Below are positions 49,471-60,040 of a stretch of DNA of 64,000 nucleotides, piece after piece. Below the pieces are notes generated by a model. The model saw only the letters and a program-made list of their open reading frames with translations. It was not told where the DNA came from and did no database searches. Made by a program: the position numbers and the translations under genes. This DNA comes from Hygrocybe punicea. Lineage: Eukaryota > Basidiomycota > Agaricomycetes > Agaricales > Hygrophoraceae. The stretch spans positions 4,216,001-4,280,000 of the forward strand of contig OY744468.1 of NCBI GenBank assembly GCA_963556145.1, written 5' to 3'. The first letter of the stretch is position 1, and every line of letters begins with the position of its first letter.

Positions 49471-51673
49471 ATGTCGCGCAAAACCACTCCTGCTCCCACA
49501 GTCCCCGCACCCTCCTCCATAGCCTCCATGGCTGCATCCCAGCAAGCACACTTCCAAGACCTCGTGCAGCGAAACCGCACCCTCGAGCAAACCCTAAAAC
49601 GCCTCCAAGAAGAATTATCTCGCGAGCAAGTACGCGCCAACGACGCCGTCAAGCAGATTCAGACGCAGTGGCAGGAGGAGCGCGTGCAGTGGCGCGAAGG
49701 GTGCGATACCCTCCTCGCTTGTCACAGGATCAACCACCTCCGCACTGCAGTCCAGTTGGATGCTGACAGACTCGCGCTCGTGAAGCAGGCGGATGTCACC
49801 AGGCGGGAGAAAGTCTCTCGCTTGCAACGGGACTACAAGATCACCATATTCCAGATCAGGGAAATGGAGCAGAACGCCCACATCGCAGTCATCGAGCAAG
49901 AATTGCTCGAATTGAAGGCAAACAGGGAGGAGGAGATGGTAGAGTTAATGCAACATCACGACAATGTGGTGCAAAAGTGGTTGGCCAAGTGCGCAGATCT
50001 TGCAACGGAAGCAGCGTCGACCCGAGACGCACTCATCGCAGCTCAGAAAGCGAAATCCAAACTCGATGTAAGCTCATATTCATAATCTCACCACCTTCCT
50101 TCACTTATATCGGAACTCAGGAAATACACTCTCATCTGCTTGAAGAAACGGCCACCCTACGCGCTACCGCCGATTCTACAATATCCAAACTCGAACGCAC
50201 CACCCTCCAGCTAGACGGCGCACACACCGCCAACGTTGAACTGCAACACCTAAACGATGATCTAAAACGTAACAATGCGGAGATCAAACGACAGCTTGAC
50301 AAGTGGCAGAACCTCGAAAACAAAGGTGGCGAAGAAGTGGAGGCTCTCCGGAAACGACGCATCGAACTCGAAGTGGAAGTGAAAACTCTCCAAGGTCGAC
50401 AAGGCGACGCAGACAAGAAGGAACAGGATGTAACAAAATCACTCGAGAAAGAGAAACGCAAGGTCGAGAAATTGAAGGAGATTTTGGCGGAGTGGCGGGT
50501 GAGTAGTACGAGTGTCTCCCGGGATGTAACCTTCCATAGCCGTCCTTTGAAACTATTTTTCCACACGGGTAGCAAGCGACGGCAGAAGCACAAGAAGACT
50601 GCGAAAAGCACAAAACTGACGCAGCAGAAGCAACAAAGCAAGCTGCGAAACTGCAGAAACAGGTCGATGGTATGAAAGCTGATCTGGAGGTCGAGCGAGC
50701 AAGGGTGCGACAATCCACACCGACCCTTGCTCCCAAAGCGAAGAAGGTAAAATCATTGTGGAACTTTTTTAAATTTTACTAACGAAATCGCCTTCGTGAG
50801 TGTTTCAGCCAACGCAAAAATCTCCCTCCTCGCCCCCGACCGGCGTGGAACAGGGGCAGACGCCCTCGTCAGAAGATGAAGTTGCTCTGGAAATCGCCGC
50901 ATCGCCCACGCCTGTGAAATCGCGTACCAAGGCTCGCCCTAAGCCCAAACCGAATCTCAACAAGGCCCGCAGTGAAGGTGCATTCGACGAGGAGACCGCC
51001 AGCACCTCTGGCGTCAACCGTACAAGGAATAATAAGAATAAAGTCATGAAGATTGATAGTGACGACGAGCCGACCGAAAACAGGATTGTCAAGGCGAAAG
51101 GTAAGGGGAAGGCGGTTGAGGAAGAGAGCGAGACGGATGTCGCCGTCGTCGTCACGCAGACGGCCAAGGCAAAAGGCAAACGGAAAGCGGAGGATGTTGT
51201 CGACGTTCATGTTGCAGGAGCTCCGGCGACCCGCAGGCAGGACAGGAAAGATACCAGCCGGGCGCCAAGCCAACGCAGGGACGTTGTTGAACCAAAACGC
51301 TCCCGAGCCGCAACGACCAGTCGAACTGGAAGTACGCAGCCCAAATCGAAACGGGGGAAACATGTGGAAAAAGAAGACGACAAGGAGGAACCAGACGTCC
51401 ATGACGATGATGAGCAGGCACCCAAGAAAAAGAAACGGAAAATCAATATCTTTGGAGCCGCTCAGGACACGACGTTTGCCTGGGGCCAATTGTCGCAGGT
51501 GCGTGTCAATCATGTATATCATTTTTTCAAATCTGATGTGTCTACCTTCTTAGACTAACGATTTAGGAATACCAACGGTGCTGTCGCCGGTCAAACAGTC
51601 AGAGGTCGTGCCGAACCGTTCCGCTAGCATCTTGGGGAAGATGGGTTCGGTTATTGGGAGTTTTCGAAGATGA
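49471..51673 (+). CDS. Coiled-coil nuclear protein of unknown function
   Basis: Five exons: 49471-50067, 50121-50498, 50573-50746, 50809-51502 and 51567-51673, 649 residues. Residues of about 25-390 are an almost continuous coiled coil ([58 protein letters not shown]). The second half is disordered, acidic and basic by turns, with probable nuclear signals ([12 protein letters not shown]). A conserved-looking end follows: [20 protein letters not shown] then [14 protein letters not shown]. The NIFG ... IPTVLSPV pairing recalls uncharacterised Agaricomycete chromosome-associated coiled-coil proteins, but I cannot assign a role. For exon 4, a donor at 51503 keeps the IPTVLSP frame; the stronger-looking donor at 51499 would not. 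Confidence 0.7.
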
Positions 51674-51928
51674 ACTTTTTAAAGGTTGCAAAGTTCAGAA
51701 CATGAGACAGAGGAACTGCAGCGCAATGCTGATGGTCGCAACAGTCAATGACATTGAAGAGTCTGTCCATGTCCATTATTTCATGGTTGGTTAACACGAG
51801 GCAGCCAAGTTGCCCAACATGTAGGTTAGGCACTCGATCATATAGTACATAGATACAGATACAGGGTATACCTTATATATATATATCTCACACATGGGAG
51901 ATAGTTACGGACTTAGTCACGAAGGGCA

Positions 51929-53716
51929 TCATCTTTTTGTCCTGAATCGACAATCTAGGTCAGACAAGGAACGTGCAATGGTCAGGTCAGCACGCACACT
52001 ATGATCAAGCTTGAATGTATCTTGGGCGGAATCCAGCTTCACGTTCGATGCGGAAAAACTCGCGCCAAAGTATTTCTCATTCAAAGAGCCACGAGCATTA
52101 AGTCTGTCACGTCGAGTATGCCGAAATTAGAGTAATAGTTGATGTTTCGGAAAGTGCATTCTTACATTGCGACTAACAATGTTTGGATGTGAGAAGTGAG
52201 GTAGAGGGGGAAGAATTGTATGACCCACAGAAAACGTTGGAGTAAAGTTTGGTTAAGCTTACATGGACGGGAAGCCTGAAATGTGGTGTCAGCAACAACG
52301 AATGGAAGCGATTTGTTGTCATTCGTACCAGTACAAGTGGTGGGGTGCAGCAAAAAATGTCACGACCAACAGTGTCTGCATGAGGGTGACGAGGATGCCT
52401 CGTTGGATCGTGTACTCCATCAACGTCTTGACGAGCGAATTGGTCCTGTGCTCCGCCAGTCAATTATCTTTCAACACTGAATGCAACTAGAGTAGCTCAC
52501 TGGTTAAGGCCTGTTTTGGAGGCCGATAGGTATGAAAACAAGGCTGCGGTGGCTATGATATCCGTGATGACACTAATTCCCTTCGTCAAACCAAAGAACA
52601 GCTGAACATTGGTACAAGCGTTAGTTCGATGTGATCTCCAGTGAAAACAGAAAAATATTTCTACCACAAATTTGGGATTCCTCTGTCCAAGAACTGCATG
52701 CTTGAACACAATCATTGCCACAGTGCAAGCTTTCAAGTCCTCAAGAAAATATTCCATTGAAACATTCAGTTGACTTACCTATTCCGAGCACTAGGGTACA
52801 TGTATAGGGTTAGAAAGTTGACCGTAAAGGGCGGGGAAACAATAATACCGAATGCACAGAATGAAAGGAAGGCCTGCAGCAGGGTTGAGCAGGAGACGGC
52901 ATACAACAATTACCGAATAAAGCTCACGATTAATGCCGGGACGAAGACGCTCTTCCTCTTGATTTTGGTCACTGAATAGGATATAAAGTAATGGCAGGAC
53001 AACATATCCGAATTCACCAACCAAAATACACTTGTCTCGCTAAAAACAACTGCGAACTGAAAAACCCATACATTACAATTCATCCATTAGGCGAATTAGG
53101 AAGGACGTACATCATTGTTATGATGGTGGATAAAAGGCAATCCATGGATAGTTCTCTGCTAAAGGTCAAATGAAAGCCAACGAGCAAAACCAGAATTGCC
53201 ACACACATCGTCAATTCGCCGAGAGGCTTTAATGACCCGAAATGTGGAATCTGAGACAAAGTTGAATTTTTTAGGTCCGAAAAGCAGGTGGAGGTGCATA
53301 TACCAGGTAGTAGTAAATAGACTGTGCGACCAGTCCTGACGACAAGACATCTAGGGTTCTATATTCATTTTTAGCCACCGATAAGCGGAAGAGCGTGCTG
53401 GTTTTTTACATCATCGTTCCGGCCTACCCATATTTGCTAAGTGGCTGCTCATAAGGAAAGCCAGAGACGTACGGTAAGTTGGACGATAAAAGTGTCACGA
53501 GTTTGCGTGAAGTACATGTATGCTTGAAGCACACAAATGCCGGTCAAACTGAAAGAGAAATTGGTGAGAGTCATACTGCTAAATTATTAGTACGGACGCA
53601 AGTGACACGAGGAGCCCTAAACAAGATAAATTTTTTGTCTTTGAATGAACAATTTACATACCCCAGTATACTGGCCCGAGGACGGAGGATAAGTCGATAC
53701 CACCTATGTCGGCCAT
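51929..53716 (-). CDS. DUF6534 seven-helix membrane protein
   Basis: Clear member of the basidiomycete DUF6534 family (function unknown; seven membrane segments). Start MADIGGIDLSSVLGPVYW at 53716-53663, then ICVLQAYMYFTQTRDTF near 53550-53480, VLSSGLVAQSIYYYL near 53350-53305, hydrophobic exons at 53.2-52.8 kb, FFGLTKGISVITDIIATAAL near 52600-52540, SLVKTLMEYTIQRGILVTLM then FFAAPHHLYW near 52445-52340, KLYSNVF, and a last exon LNARGSLNEKYFGASFSASN ... RFRTKR stopping at 51929. Around ten exons, several under 60 nt. The paralogue at 4.8-7.3 kb shares the same order of motifs. Borders of middle exons are approximate. Confidence 0.75.
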
Positions 53717-55673
53717 TTCAATGAGTGAGTGGGGTTTTGGGGGGGAGTACGTAGAAGGAAAAGATGGTTCACATCCGAATAACGATCTATAAACAGGCGG
53801 ACATCAAAGTATCGTCAAAATCACACGTTAAGAGAAAGGGGCGCATGCGGGTTTGGCTATGTGCGCATATCAACGTGGGTCACACAGACCACCAAATAAA
53901 TTGAGTCGAGGCGCCCATAACTCTATATCTCGGAGAATGACGAACGAGATGCAGTGCCAAAGGCGCCAAAGGATGCATAGGATTACCAGTATGTGAGCTC
54001 TGCCAGTAGACATGAGATTATTATTACGGCAATTCAATGGCTGGATCCGGGAACTGTTCCCATATGTCGATCATTGGAAACCAGGTAGGCATCCCTAGAC
54101 AAGGTCACCGTGAATAATGCAAGTCGAGGCTCAGCTACTACTGGCTAACCTGTACAGCGCTGTCCTGGCAGTATTTGCCAAGTAGTCAAGGCGCTACCAG
54201 CAATATGGTCTGGTCACAATGCATGAGCTCAGGCTTCAGCGGCCAGCACTCCGATTTGGGAAGGTCAGGTGCGTCGAACTTATGGCAACTGTGAGGATCA
54301 GCCTATAATTTGTAAGCGTGCCATCCACATGTTCCGTACAAACGAGCCAGGGTAGAGAGTTTATCGTTGAGTGCTGAAACGTGATACGAAACATGATAGA
54401 CCTTGATGGCAACGAGAGTTAGCCCCGAGTCCGATAGGCTCTCGCTCGTGGAGACGATTGCTGATGACAAAGGCTGACGTAAGCTTTCGTGCGAAGGGTT
54501 AAGGTCAGTGGCGGTATAATCAGATTCCCAACAGACTTAACGGAATGCGGCAGAAGCAGTACAATCGATTGAGGATCCGACAGCCGAACAACTCAGTCGA
54601 GAGACCAAGGCGCGGCTTCCCACTTCCCCACAAAATCGCGAATTTTCATTTCCTCTTCAATACCTTCACCCTTGCTGTTGAAAGCTCACATTCTCACTCC
54701 ACCGTGAGCTGAAAGCGGCTTCCCACTGGCTGCGGTCACCGTCTGACCAGTGCACGCGATAAACCAACAACTAGCGCATGGAGGACTTGGTACTGTAACA
54801 TTTTCTTAACTGTGCCGTATCCCCTGGTGCACGAGTACGTCTATATTCGTATTCCTTCACAATGGAACACACATTTACTTTGCTGGCTAGACCGTGATCA
54901 AATTCGGTCCATGACTGTTATCGAACGTGAGAGGACTACACATACGCGTGTTCAGCCCGAAACAACAGGTAATGCAAATCGAGAAGGAACAGTGAACTTC
55001 GATCGTGGCGAGTCGGTCAATTCCTTTTTGCTCAGGACTCTGCACGAGTCACCGAGACTCATGATAATGCAACCCCATTGCGAGGACAAGGGTCGACACG
55101 ACGTTCGCACTCTCATAATGCGTTTCGGTGGCCAAATACCGAGCAAGACTACCGCGCGTGCTTCCTCGTTCCACCAACTGGAAAGCTTCAAACTCATGAT
55201 CATCTTTGATTCCATTCATTATTAATTATGGACAATGTGGTATTTGGTAGTCGTACGGCGTCTTGTCGCCATATCATGAAACTCCTCTCGACGTAGGGAT
55301 AAATCGTGATTGGAGCGATTAATAGGGCTGTATATCTCGACCATTACTACGTACGAAATAAGCACCTTAACTATGTCCAAAGGTTGAGCGGAACGCCAAC
55401 GTAAGACAGAGAGGGCGTCATGATGGTCTGAACGGTGAAGACCAACAAAAATAACTCGGGCTTTAAATGGGGGTACCGGAGTTTGAAAGTAAAATGTCCG
55501 ATTGCCCCACATTATTGTATATTTCGGGCCGGTTGGCGGACCACAAAAGGTAGTCAGTCGGAGAACAGTTGTATCTCGTCGAATACACCCTTGGCAGCAC
55601 TTCTCAGGTCAACAAGACCAGGTATTTATGTAATGGGAAAGTAGTCTTGCAGACTACCTTCCTGAAGGAGGGT
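53717..55673. other. Gene-poor region before the transposon cluster
   Basis: About 2 kb with no gene I can support. The open frames at 54812-55225 (+) and 55222-55512 (-) have no family resemblance, no splice support and overlap end to end. The base composition is mixed. Confidence 0.4.
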
Positions 55674-56005
55674 TGTAAGACCTTCTGACTGAGATGTTCT
55701 TGTCAAGTTCTGATATGTTTTTTTGTCAAGGTTCTCATGTTTTTTTGTCAATTATTTTGTGCTGTAGAAAATGTTAAATCAAGATTGCCACAGTACTGTG
55801 ACAATTATATACAAGCAGTCACCAGGGGGGACACAATCAAATCACCAAAAAAACCCAGAAGAGGCTCTTGGGATGCATATGAGGCTCTCAGGATGGTTAG
55901 TCAATGGGGTTCAAACCATTCTGCCAGCGTTGTCTGCATCCACCACTCTAGTTCATTCTGTACAAGATCTGCTGATAGGACACGACAGCTTTAGGGGGGA
56001 AGTTC

Positions 56006-56229
56006 TAGTGTTGCCGTGGCTTGCTGGCTAAAACCAGCTAGCCATTTTTTAGCTGTTGTGAATTAAAATTCCAGTAAAATCAATAAAATCACAGATAAAT
56101 TGTCATGGATGTAAAGAACATTGGTGCAAATGCTCAAATATTTTCAGAGTTTCTGCCATTTTACTGGATTTTTAATTTACAACAGCTAAAAAATGGCCAG
56201 CCGGTTTTAGCCCATCTGTGGCAACACTA
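56006..56229. mobile_element. hAT-type MITE, 224 bp
   Basis: Terminal inverted repeats of about 72-75 bp (56006-56080 and 56158-56229) begin and end TAGTGTTGCC / GGCAACACTA. The arms match closely except for a few substitutions and small gaps. The 8-bp target duplication GGAAGTTC is exact on both sides (55998-56005 and 56230-56237), the hallmark length of hAT transposition. The 77-bp centre is AT-rich and does not code. It needs a transposase from elsewhere. Confidence 0.88.
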
Positions 56230-56544
56230 GGAAGTTCAATGGGATGTGATGAAGGGTTAGTGAACAGCATGGGTCTACTGTGGGTTTTTTCCTGCAACCC
56301 ATACCCATTGCTATGGGTACTGTTATGATTTCTTACATTACTTTTTCCTTTTCCCTTTCCCTCTCCTCTTCCACTTTCTTTAGTCATTCCTTTCACATAT
56401 GCGCTGCCTTTTCCCTCCACTTAGTCATGTCATATGACAAATGCTGTATGTTATCCCCTTCTACATATGTTTCATCCCTTGTCACCATATGCTCTGGTGC
56501 ATAGCCATGATCCCTTTCCTATTAACATAGCCACTTCTTTGGAC

Positions 56545-56552
56545 TATATAAG
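56545..56552 (+). promoter_or_regulatory. TATA box of the LTR
   Basis: TATATAAG, with a pyrimidine-rich stretch following at about 56600-56670. Likely start region of the retrotransposon transcript. Confidence 0.55.
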
Positions 56553-56913
56553 TAGTCTACTTTCAGCATGTACTGTAGACTTTAAATTTTGTACACACTT
56601 GCAACTCAATCGCTTCTTCTCACTCTAAGATTGACTGCCTTCAGAATCTAAGCCCCTTTCTTTAAAACCATCTTGTGAAGTAAAACCTTTGGCTTACTCC
56701 ATCGCATTACAGATTTAAAGTCTCCTTCACTTCTGCTCACCCACCATACCTCCTCGCACTCGATCCCAATCTGCTGCTACTTCTGCAGGTTTTGGCTCTT
56801 CTTCGCCTTGCTTCCCTGATCCTATTTCATCCACTTCTTGCTTCCAACCCTTTCGGAGACAACCACCTCCACCTCCTTCTCCATTATCTCCACCTCCCCC
56901 ATCTCCACCACCT

Positions 56914-57418
56914 ATGGCTGATCTCCAAGTGCAACTTCAACAGTTACTCCAACGTGTTAATACCCTCAACCATGATCTTGCAACCGCCAATGCCAAAATT
57001 GCTGCCCTTCATGCTGCTGCTGTTCCTCCTCCTCCTCCTCCTCCTCCTCCTCCTCTACCTCCTCCTCCTGCTTACCGTAAAAATCGCGAAACCAGACAAC
57101 TTTGATGGTAAACCTGAAAACATTGAAAAGTTCCTTCATCAATGCGGTGTCTTCCTTCATGTGCAAGCATACGCAGACTCACAAAAGGTTCTTTTGGTCT
57201 TATCCTATATGAAGTCTGGTAGTGCTCTACCTTGGGCTGAAAACAAGGCTCAGAGTGCTGCTTTTGCTACCTATACTTGGACAAACTTCGAAGCAGATAT
57301 TCATTCCACTTTGGAGATGTTGATCGAGAGGCAATGGCTCACTTGAAGATAAAAGAGGTTAAACAAGGCAAGACTACCATTGATGAATGTATTGTTCACT
57401 TTGAAGAATATGAGACGC
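56914..57418 (+). pseudogene. gag, first part (frameshifted)
   Basis: ATG at 56914 opens MADLQVQLQQLLQRVNTLNH, a coiled-coil start seen in Agaricomycete Gypsy gag, followed by AKIAALHAAAV and a run of prolines coded by a CCT repeat. Immediately after the repeat the gag domain goes on in another frame: KIAKPDNFDGKPENIEKFLH, LSYMKSGSALPWAENKA and TWTNFEADI. A second shift near 57313 moves to the frame of MAHLKIKEVKQGKTTIDE. The coding sequence is then cut by the 57419-59550 insertion and goes on at 59551. Repeat slippage in the CCT tract is the probable cause of the first shift. Confidence 0.8.
57025..57069. repeat. CCT microsatellite in gag
   Basis: About fifteen CCT units with one TCTA interruption, coding prolines in one frame. 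The gag reading frame changes across it. Confidence 0.85.
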
Positions 57419-57575
57419 TGTAGTAGTTGTGCCTGGTCAGTCATGTGATCAGGTTCCCATGGTTTGACCTAGTTAGTAGCCTTCCAGATGTAGTAGTCAG
57501 TCCATCCTTCCTATCCAGTCGACTTCCCCTCGAGTCCTGCGTGAGCCCCTGGAGTGGTACCGAGGTACCACTCCA
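57419..57575 (+). repeat. Left LTR, 157 bp, of the TRIM-like element
   Basis: Differs from the right copy at five single positions plus the 2-nt centre of its terminal palindrome. The palindrome spans 57551-57574: arms GGAGTGGTACC and GGTACCACTCC around GA. Confidence 0.85.
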
Positions 57576-57578
57576 ACG

Positions 57579-57596
57579 TGGTGATGAGAGTGTTCT
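57579..57596 (+). other. Candidate primer-binding site
   Basis: Starts TGG, as expected for pairing with a tRNA 3' CCA end, 3 nt inside the left LTR. The matching tRNA was not identified. Confidence 0.4.
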
Positions 57597-57748
57597 TCGA
57601 CCCACGCATCTCTTTTTCTCATGGTTTTCCCACTTCTTCCATTTTTTCTCGTGAGACAGCTTTTCCTGGCCTCACCACCCCCCGAATTTTCACTTTCCCT
57701 AGACCCAGCTATGTCCACACGACCCCCCGCAACTTCGTTCGATGTTCC

Positions 57749-58670
57749 GGAGCCCCGCGTTCCCCATCAGGATCCCACATAGCCTGCTACTGCGAGTTTT
57801 GGACAACCCAACGAAAATCGCATCACCGCCATGCGGACCCCGTTTTTTTCATGCACCCCGGACCCAAAATGCACACGTTCAACTCCCCGCACCCTCTGCC
57901 AGAACCCCCCGTCGCGCCTCGTCGTCTCAAACGAACCGCCCTGCACCTTTTGGTTGCCCCATGGATCTGCCACATCACCATTGTTAGACCCCCCGTTTCT
58001 CGTCACCCCACCCCTACACGGACCCATTCGACTCACCGCACACTCGTTCCGCTAGCCAGAACCCCCCGTTCCCATTCGTCGCCCCAAATGAGCCCCGCCG
58101 CCGCTCTATGGACACCCCAGCGAACTCCCACGTCAGCATTCCGCGACCCCATCTCCCATGGATTCCCACCCCAACCCATGCTCATCCAACCCCCGGCACC
58201 CACGTCCCACATGCCAGAGCCCCCCATCGCGCTCTGTTACCCCAAACGAGACCGCCCCGCCCTTCTTGGTGACCCAGCGACCCCGCCACGTCACCCCAAC
58301 ACCGCGACCGTGTTCCCCACCACCCCAGCCCCACGCACACCCGTTATGCCCCCCGCGCCCACTCTCGACGTTGAAGAACCCCCATCCGCCCCACGCTGCC
58401 TCAAACGAGCCCCACTGCCATCTTTGGTGGACCAGCACCACGCTCCCCACTGCGTCGACTTACGCGGCCCCATGCCCACTCGTCAAGCTCACGCCCAACC
58501 CGTTTATCACCCCAGAACACCCTACGTCTCATCAACACCCCGAACGAGCTATCCCCACCGTGTTTGGACCCCAACGCCGTCTCGTGTCACCACCCTGCGA
58601 CTGCCTACCCCGGCAACCCCACCCCACTCGCGCATGTTCGTTAGGACCCCCAGCCTCGTTCCCTGGCCCT
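57749..58670. repeat. Degenerate ~157-bp tandem repeats in the TRIM-like interior
   Basis: The marker AGAACCCCCCGT or a variant recurs at 57749, 57901, 58058, 58216, 58375 and about 58514: spacings 152, 157, 158, 159, 139. Each unit goes on with a C-rich stretch including CAAACGA and later GACCCC. A 394-codon open frame (57554-58738) crosses the array, but the period is not a multiple of three, so the predicted protein does not repeat; the frame is better explained by C-rich sequence lacking stops. Confidence 0.7.
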
Positions 58671-58753
58671 CGCGACCCCTTGTGACCGTTTCCCAGAGCC
58701 CACGTGAAGAGATTCCTCGACGCTGGCGCCAGCTCTAGCGCCCAAGTACATAG

Positions 58754-58880
58754 CTTTCCCCTCTATTTCCTTCTCTGTTTCCTGTCCCCGATTCCTTTCC
58801 TCTCTGTTTCCTTCCTCTCTATTTCCTTTCCCTCAGTTTCCTTTCCCTCATTTCCTCTGTCTCTGTCTCTGTTTCCCCCA
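58754..58880. repeat. Polypyrimidine tract
   Basis: Almost pure C/T on the plus strand, built from TTTCC and CTCT units. Simple-sequence origin. Confidence 0.8.
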
Positions 58881-59091
58881 CAATTCAGTTTCATTATTTT
58901 TACTATGCCCTCGATCTGTCACCTGGATACCAGTCACTACCCAACCGCCCCACCCACCGAGCCAGAACTAAACGAGCCCCCCAAACACCTTTTGCACCTT
59001 CGAGAACCCCGGATACAAGAACCTGCGACACAAGAACTACGAACCGAGAACTGTGAACCGAGAACCTGTGATATGAGAACCGCGAGACATC

Positions 59092-59309
59092 AGTTTGGTC
59101 ATCTACCACCACCATTTTCGATGGACGATATGGTCCCGCTCCACGAGATGGAGGACTGGGAGTCATGACTGAGGAGTTTTGGAGAGCTGAGAGAGAGAGT
59201 CTAGTTTGGTCATCTGCCACCACCGATCTTTGATGGACGATATGGTCCCGCCTCACGTATAAGGCCCGGGGCATCGTGAGGGACTGGGAGTCATGACTGG
59301 AGAGTTTTT
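59092..59309. repeat. Direct duplication, ~90-110 bp
   Basis: Block starting AGTTTGGTCATCT at 59092 is repeated at 59203. Both copies carry GATGGACGATATGGTCCCGC and GGGAGTCATGACT; the second copy has about 20 extra bases. Confidence 0.75.
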
Positions 59310-59378
59310 TTCTTGGTCAGTTTTGTTTTGCTTTTTGTTTTCTTTTAGTAGCGGTATGGTGACGAGGACGTCACCATG

Positions 59379-59390
59379 AGGAGGAGGGGC
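59379..59390 (+). other. Polypurine tract of the TRIM-like element
   Basis: GAGGAGGAGGGG three nucleotides before the right LTR, the usual primer for plus-strand DNA synthesis. Confidence 0.65.
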
Positions 59391-59393
59391 ACT

Positions 59394-59550
59394 TGTAGTA
59401 GTTGTGCCTGGTCAGTCACGTGATCAGGTTCCCACGGTTTGACCTAGTTAGTAGCCTTCCAGATGTAGTAGTCAGTCCATCCATCCTATCCAGTCAACTT
59501 CCCCTCGAGTCCTGCGTGAGCCCCCGGAGTGGTACCTCGGTACCACTCCA
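59394..59550 (+). repeat. Right LTR, 157 bp, of the TRIM-like element
   Basis: Same length as the left LTR. Terminal palindrome at 59526-59549 has centre TC, the reverse complement of GA in the left copy. Confidence 0.85.
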
Positions 59551-60000
59551 ATGCTTACTGGCTTTAACGATCAAGCCCTCATTGGATGTTTTAAGGATGG
59601 ATTAAATCAAGCAATCATTTCGAAAATATTCACCCTCGCAAACATGCCTACCACCCTTCAAGAATGGAAACAATACGCTAGTTGATTCAATCGACAGTAT
59701 CGCGAATATCTCGCAACCATTTCTCCTTTCTCGAAGTCTACTGGTAAAAAGAAGGAAACCCCTAAAGCTTCCACCTCTCCCTCTACTGCTTCGAAAACCC
59801 ATACTCCCACCACTTCATCTTCGACTTCTACATGCATTAAATCGGAATCGGTTGACCCCGTCATTGCTGCACAGAGGAAAGCTGCAGGACAATGTATTGT
59901 TTGTGGCTCGAAAGAACATTGGGCTAACAATTGTCCTACTTGTGCTTCTTCCTCCACTGCTTCATCATCATGCAACAACAACTGCTCCTCTCGTGGTTGA
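59551..60000 (+). pseudogene. gag, second part with zinc knuckle
   Basis: Continues gag from 57418: LTGFNDQALIGCFKDGLNQA, then an in-frame TGA at 59683, NRQYREYLA, a Ser/Thr-rich linker and the CCHC knuckle CIVCGSKEHWANNC. The frame stops at 59998. A neighbouring frame (TTAPLVVEANALTTF) looks like the true end, so a shift in the ACAACA run near 59970 is probable. Confidence 0.75.
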
Positions 60001-60040
60001 GGCAAATGCCCTCACAACATTCACACAGTAACTAGGGATG

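Larger units (their letters stand above)
55674..56711 (+). repeat. Putative 5' LTR of the Gypsy element
   Basis: Begins TGTAAGACC at 55674 and could end ...GCATTACA at 56711, giving TGTAA/TTACA termini. A TATA box and a pyrimidine-rich leader sit where an LTR promoter should be. Without the MITE and its duplicated target the LTR would be about 806 bp. The 3' edge is uncertain: no clear TGG primer-binding site follows 56711, and TTTGGCTTACTCC at 56687 may be the primer site instead, moving the edge some 25 bp upstream. Confirmation needs the other LTR. Confidence 0.45.
57419..59550 (+). mobile_element. Non-autonomous short-LTR element (TRIM-like), 2132 bp
   Basis: Two direct repeats of exactly 157 bp (57419-57575 and 59394-59550), each starting TG and ending CA. 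Target copies ACGC (57415-57418) and ATGC (59551-59554) differ by one C/T. A primer-site candidate TGGTGATGAGAG begins 3 nt after the left LTR (57579). A polypurine run GAGGAGGAGGGG lies just before the right LTR (59379-59390). No gag, RT or integrase motif is present inside. The 1.8-kb interior is C-rich with ~157-bp repeats, a pyrimidine tract and a duplicated block. The insertion splits gag of the Gypsy element, and removing it with one target copy makes gag continuous. Confidence 0.85.

Noticed and set aside
54812..55512. Two open frames in the gap before the transposons
   Set aside because: No family resemblance, no intron structure like neighbouring genes and no promoter signs.
57554..58738. 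394-codon open frame in the TRIM-like element as a gene
   Set aside because: Pro/His/Arg-rich by C-rich composition, several other frames are open as well, and the underlying ~157-bp repeats are not in phase with codons.
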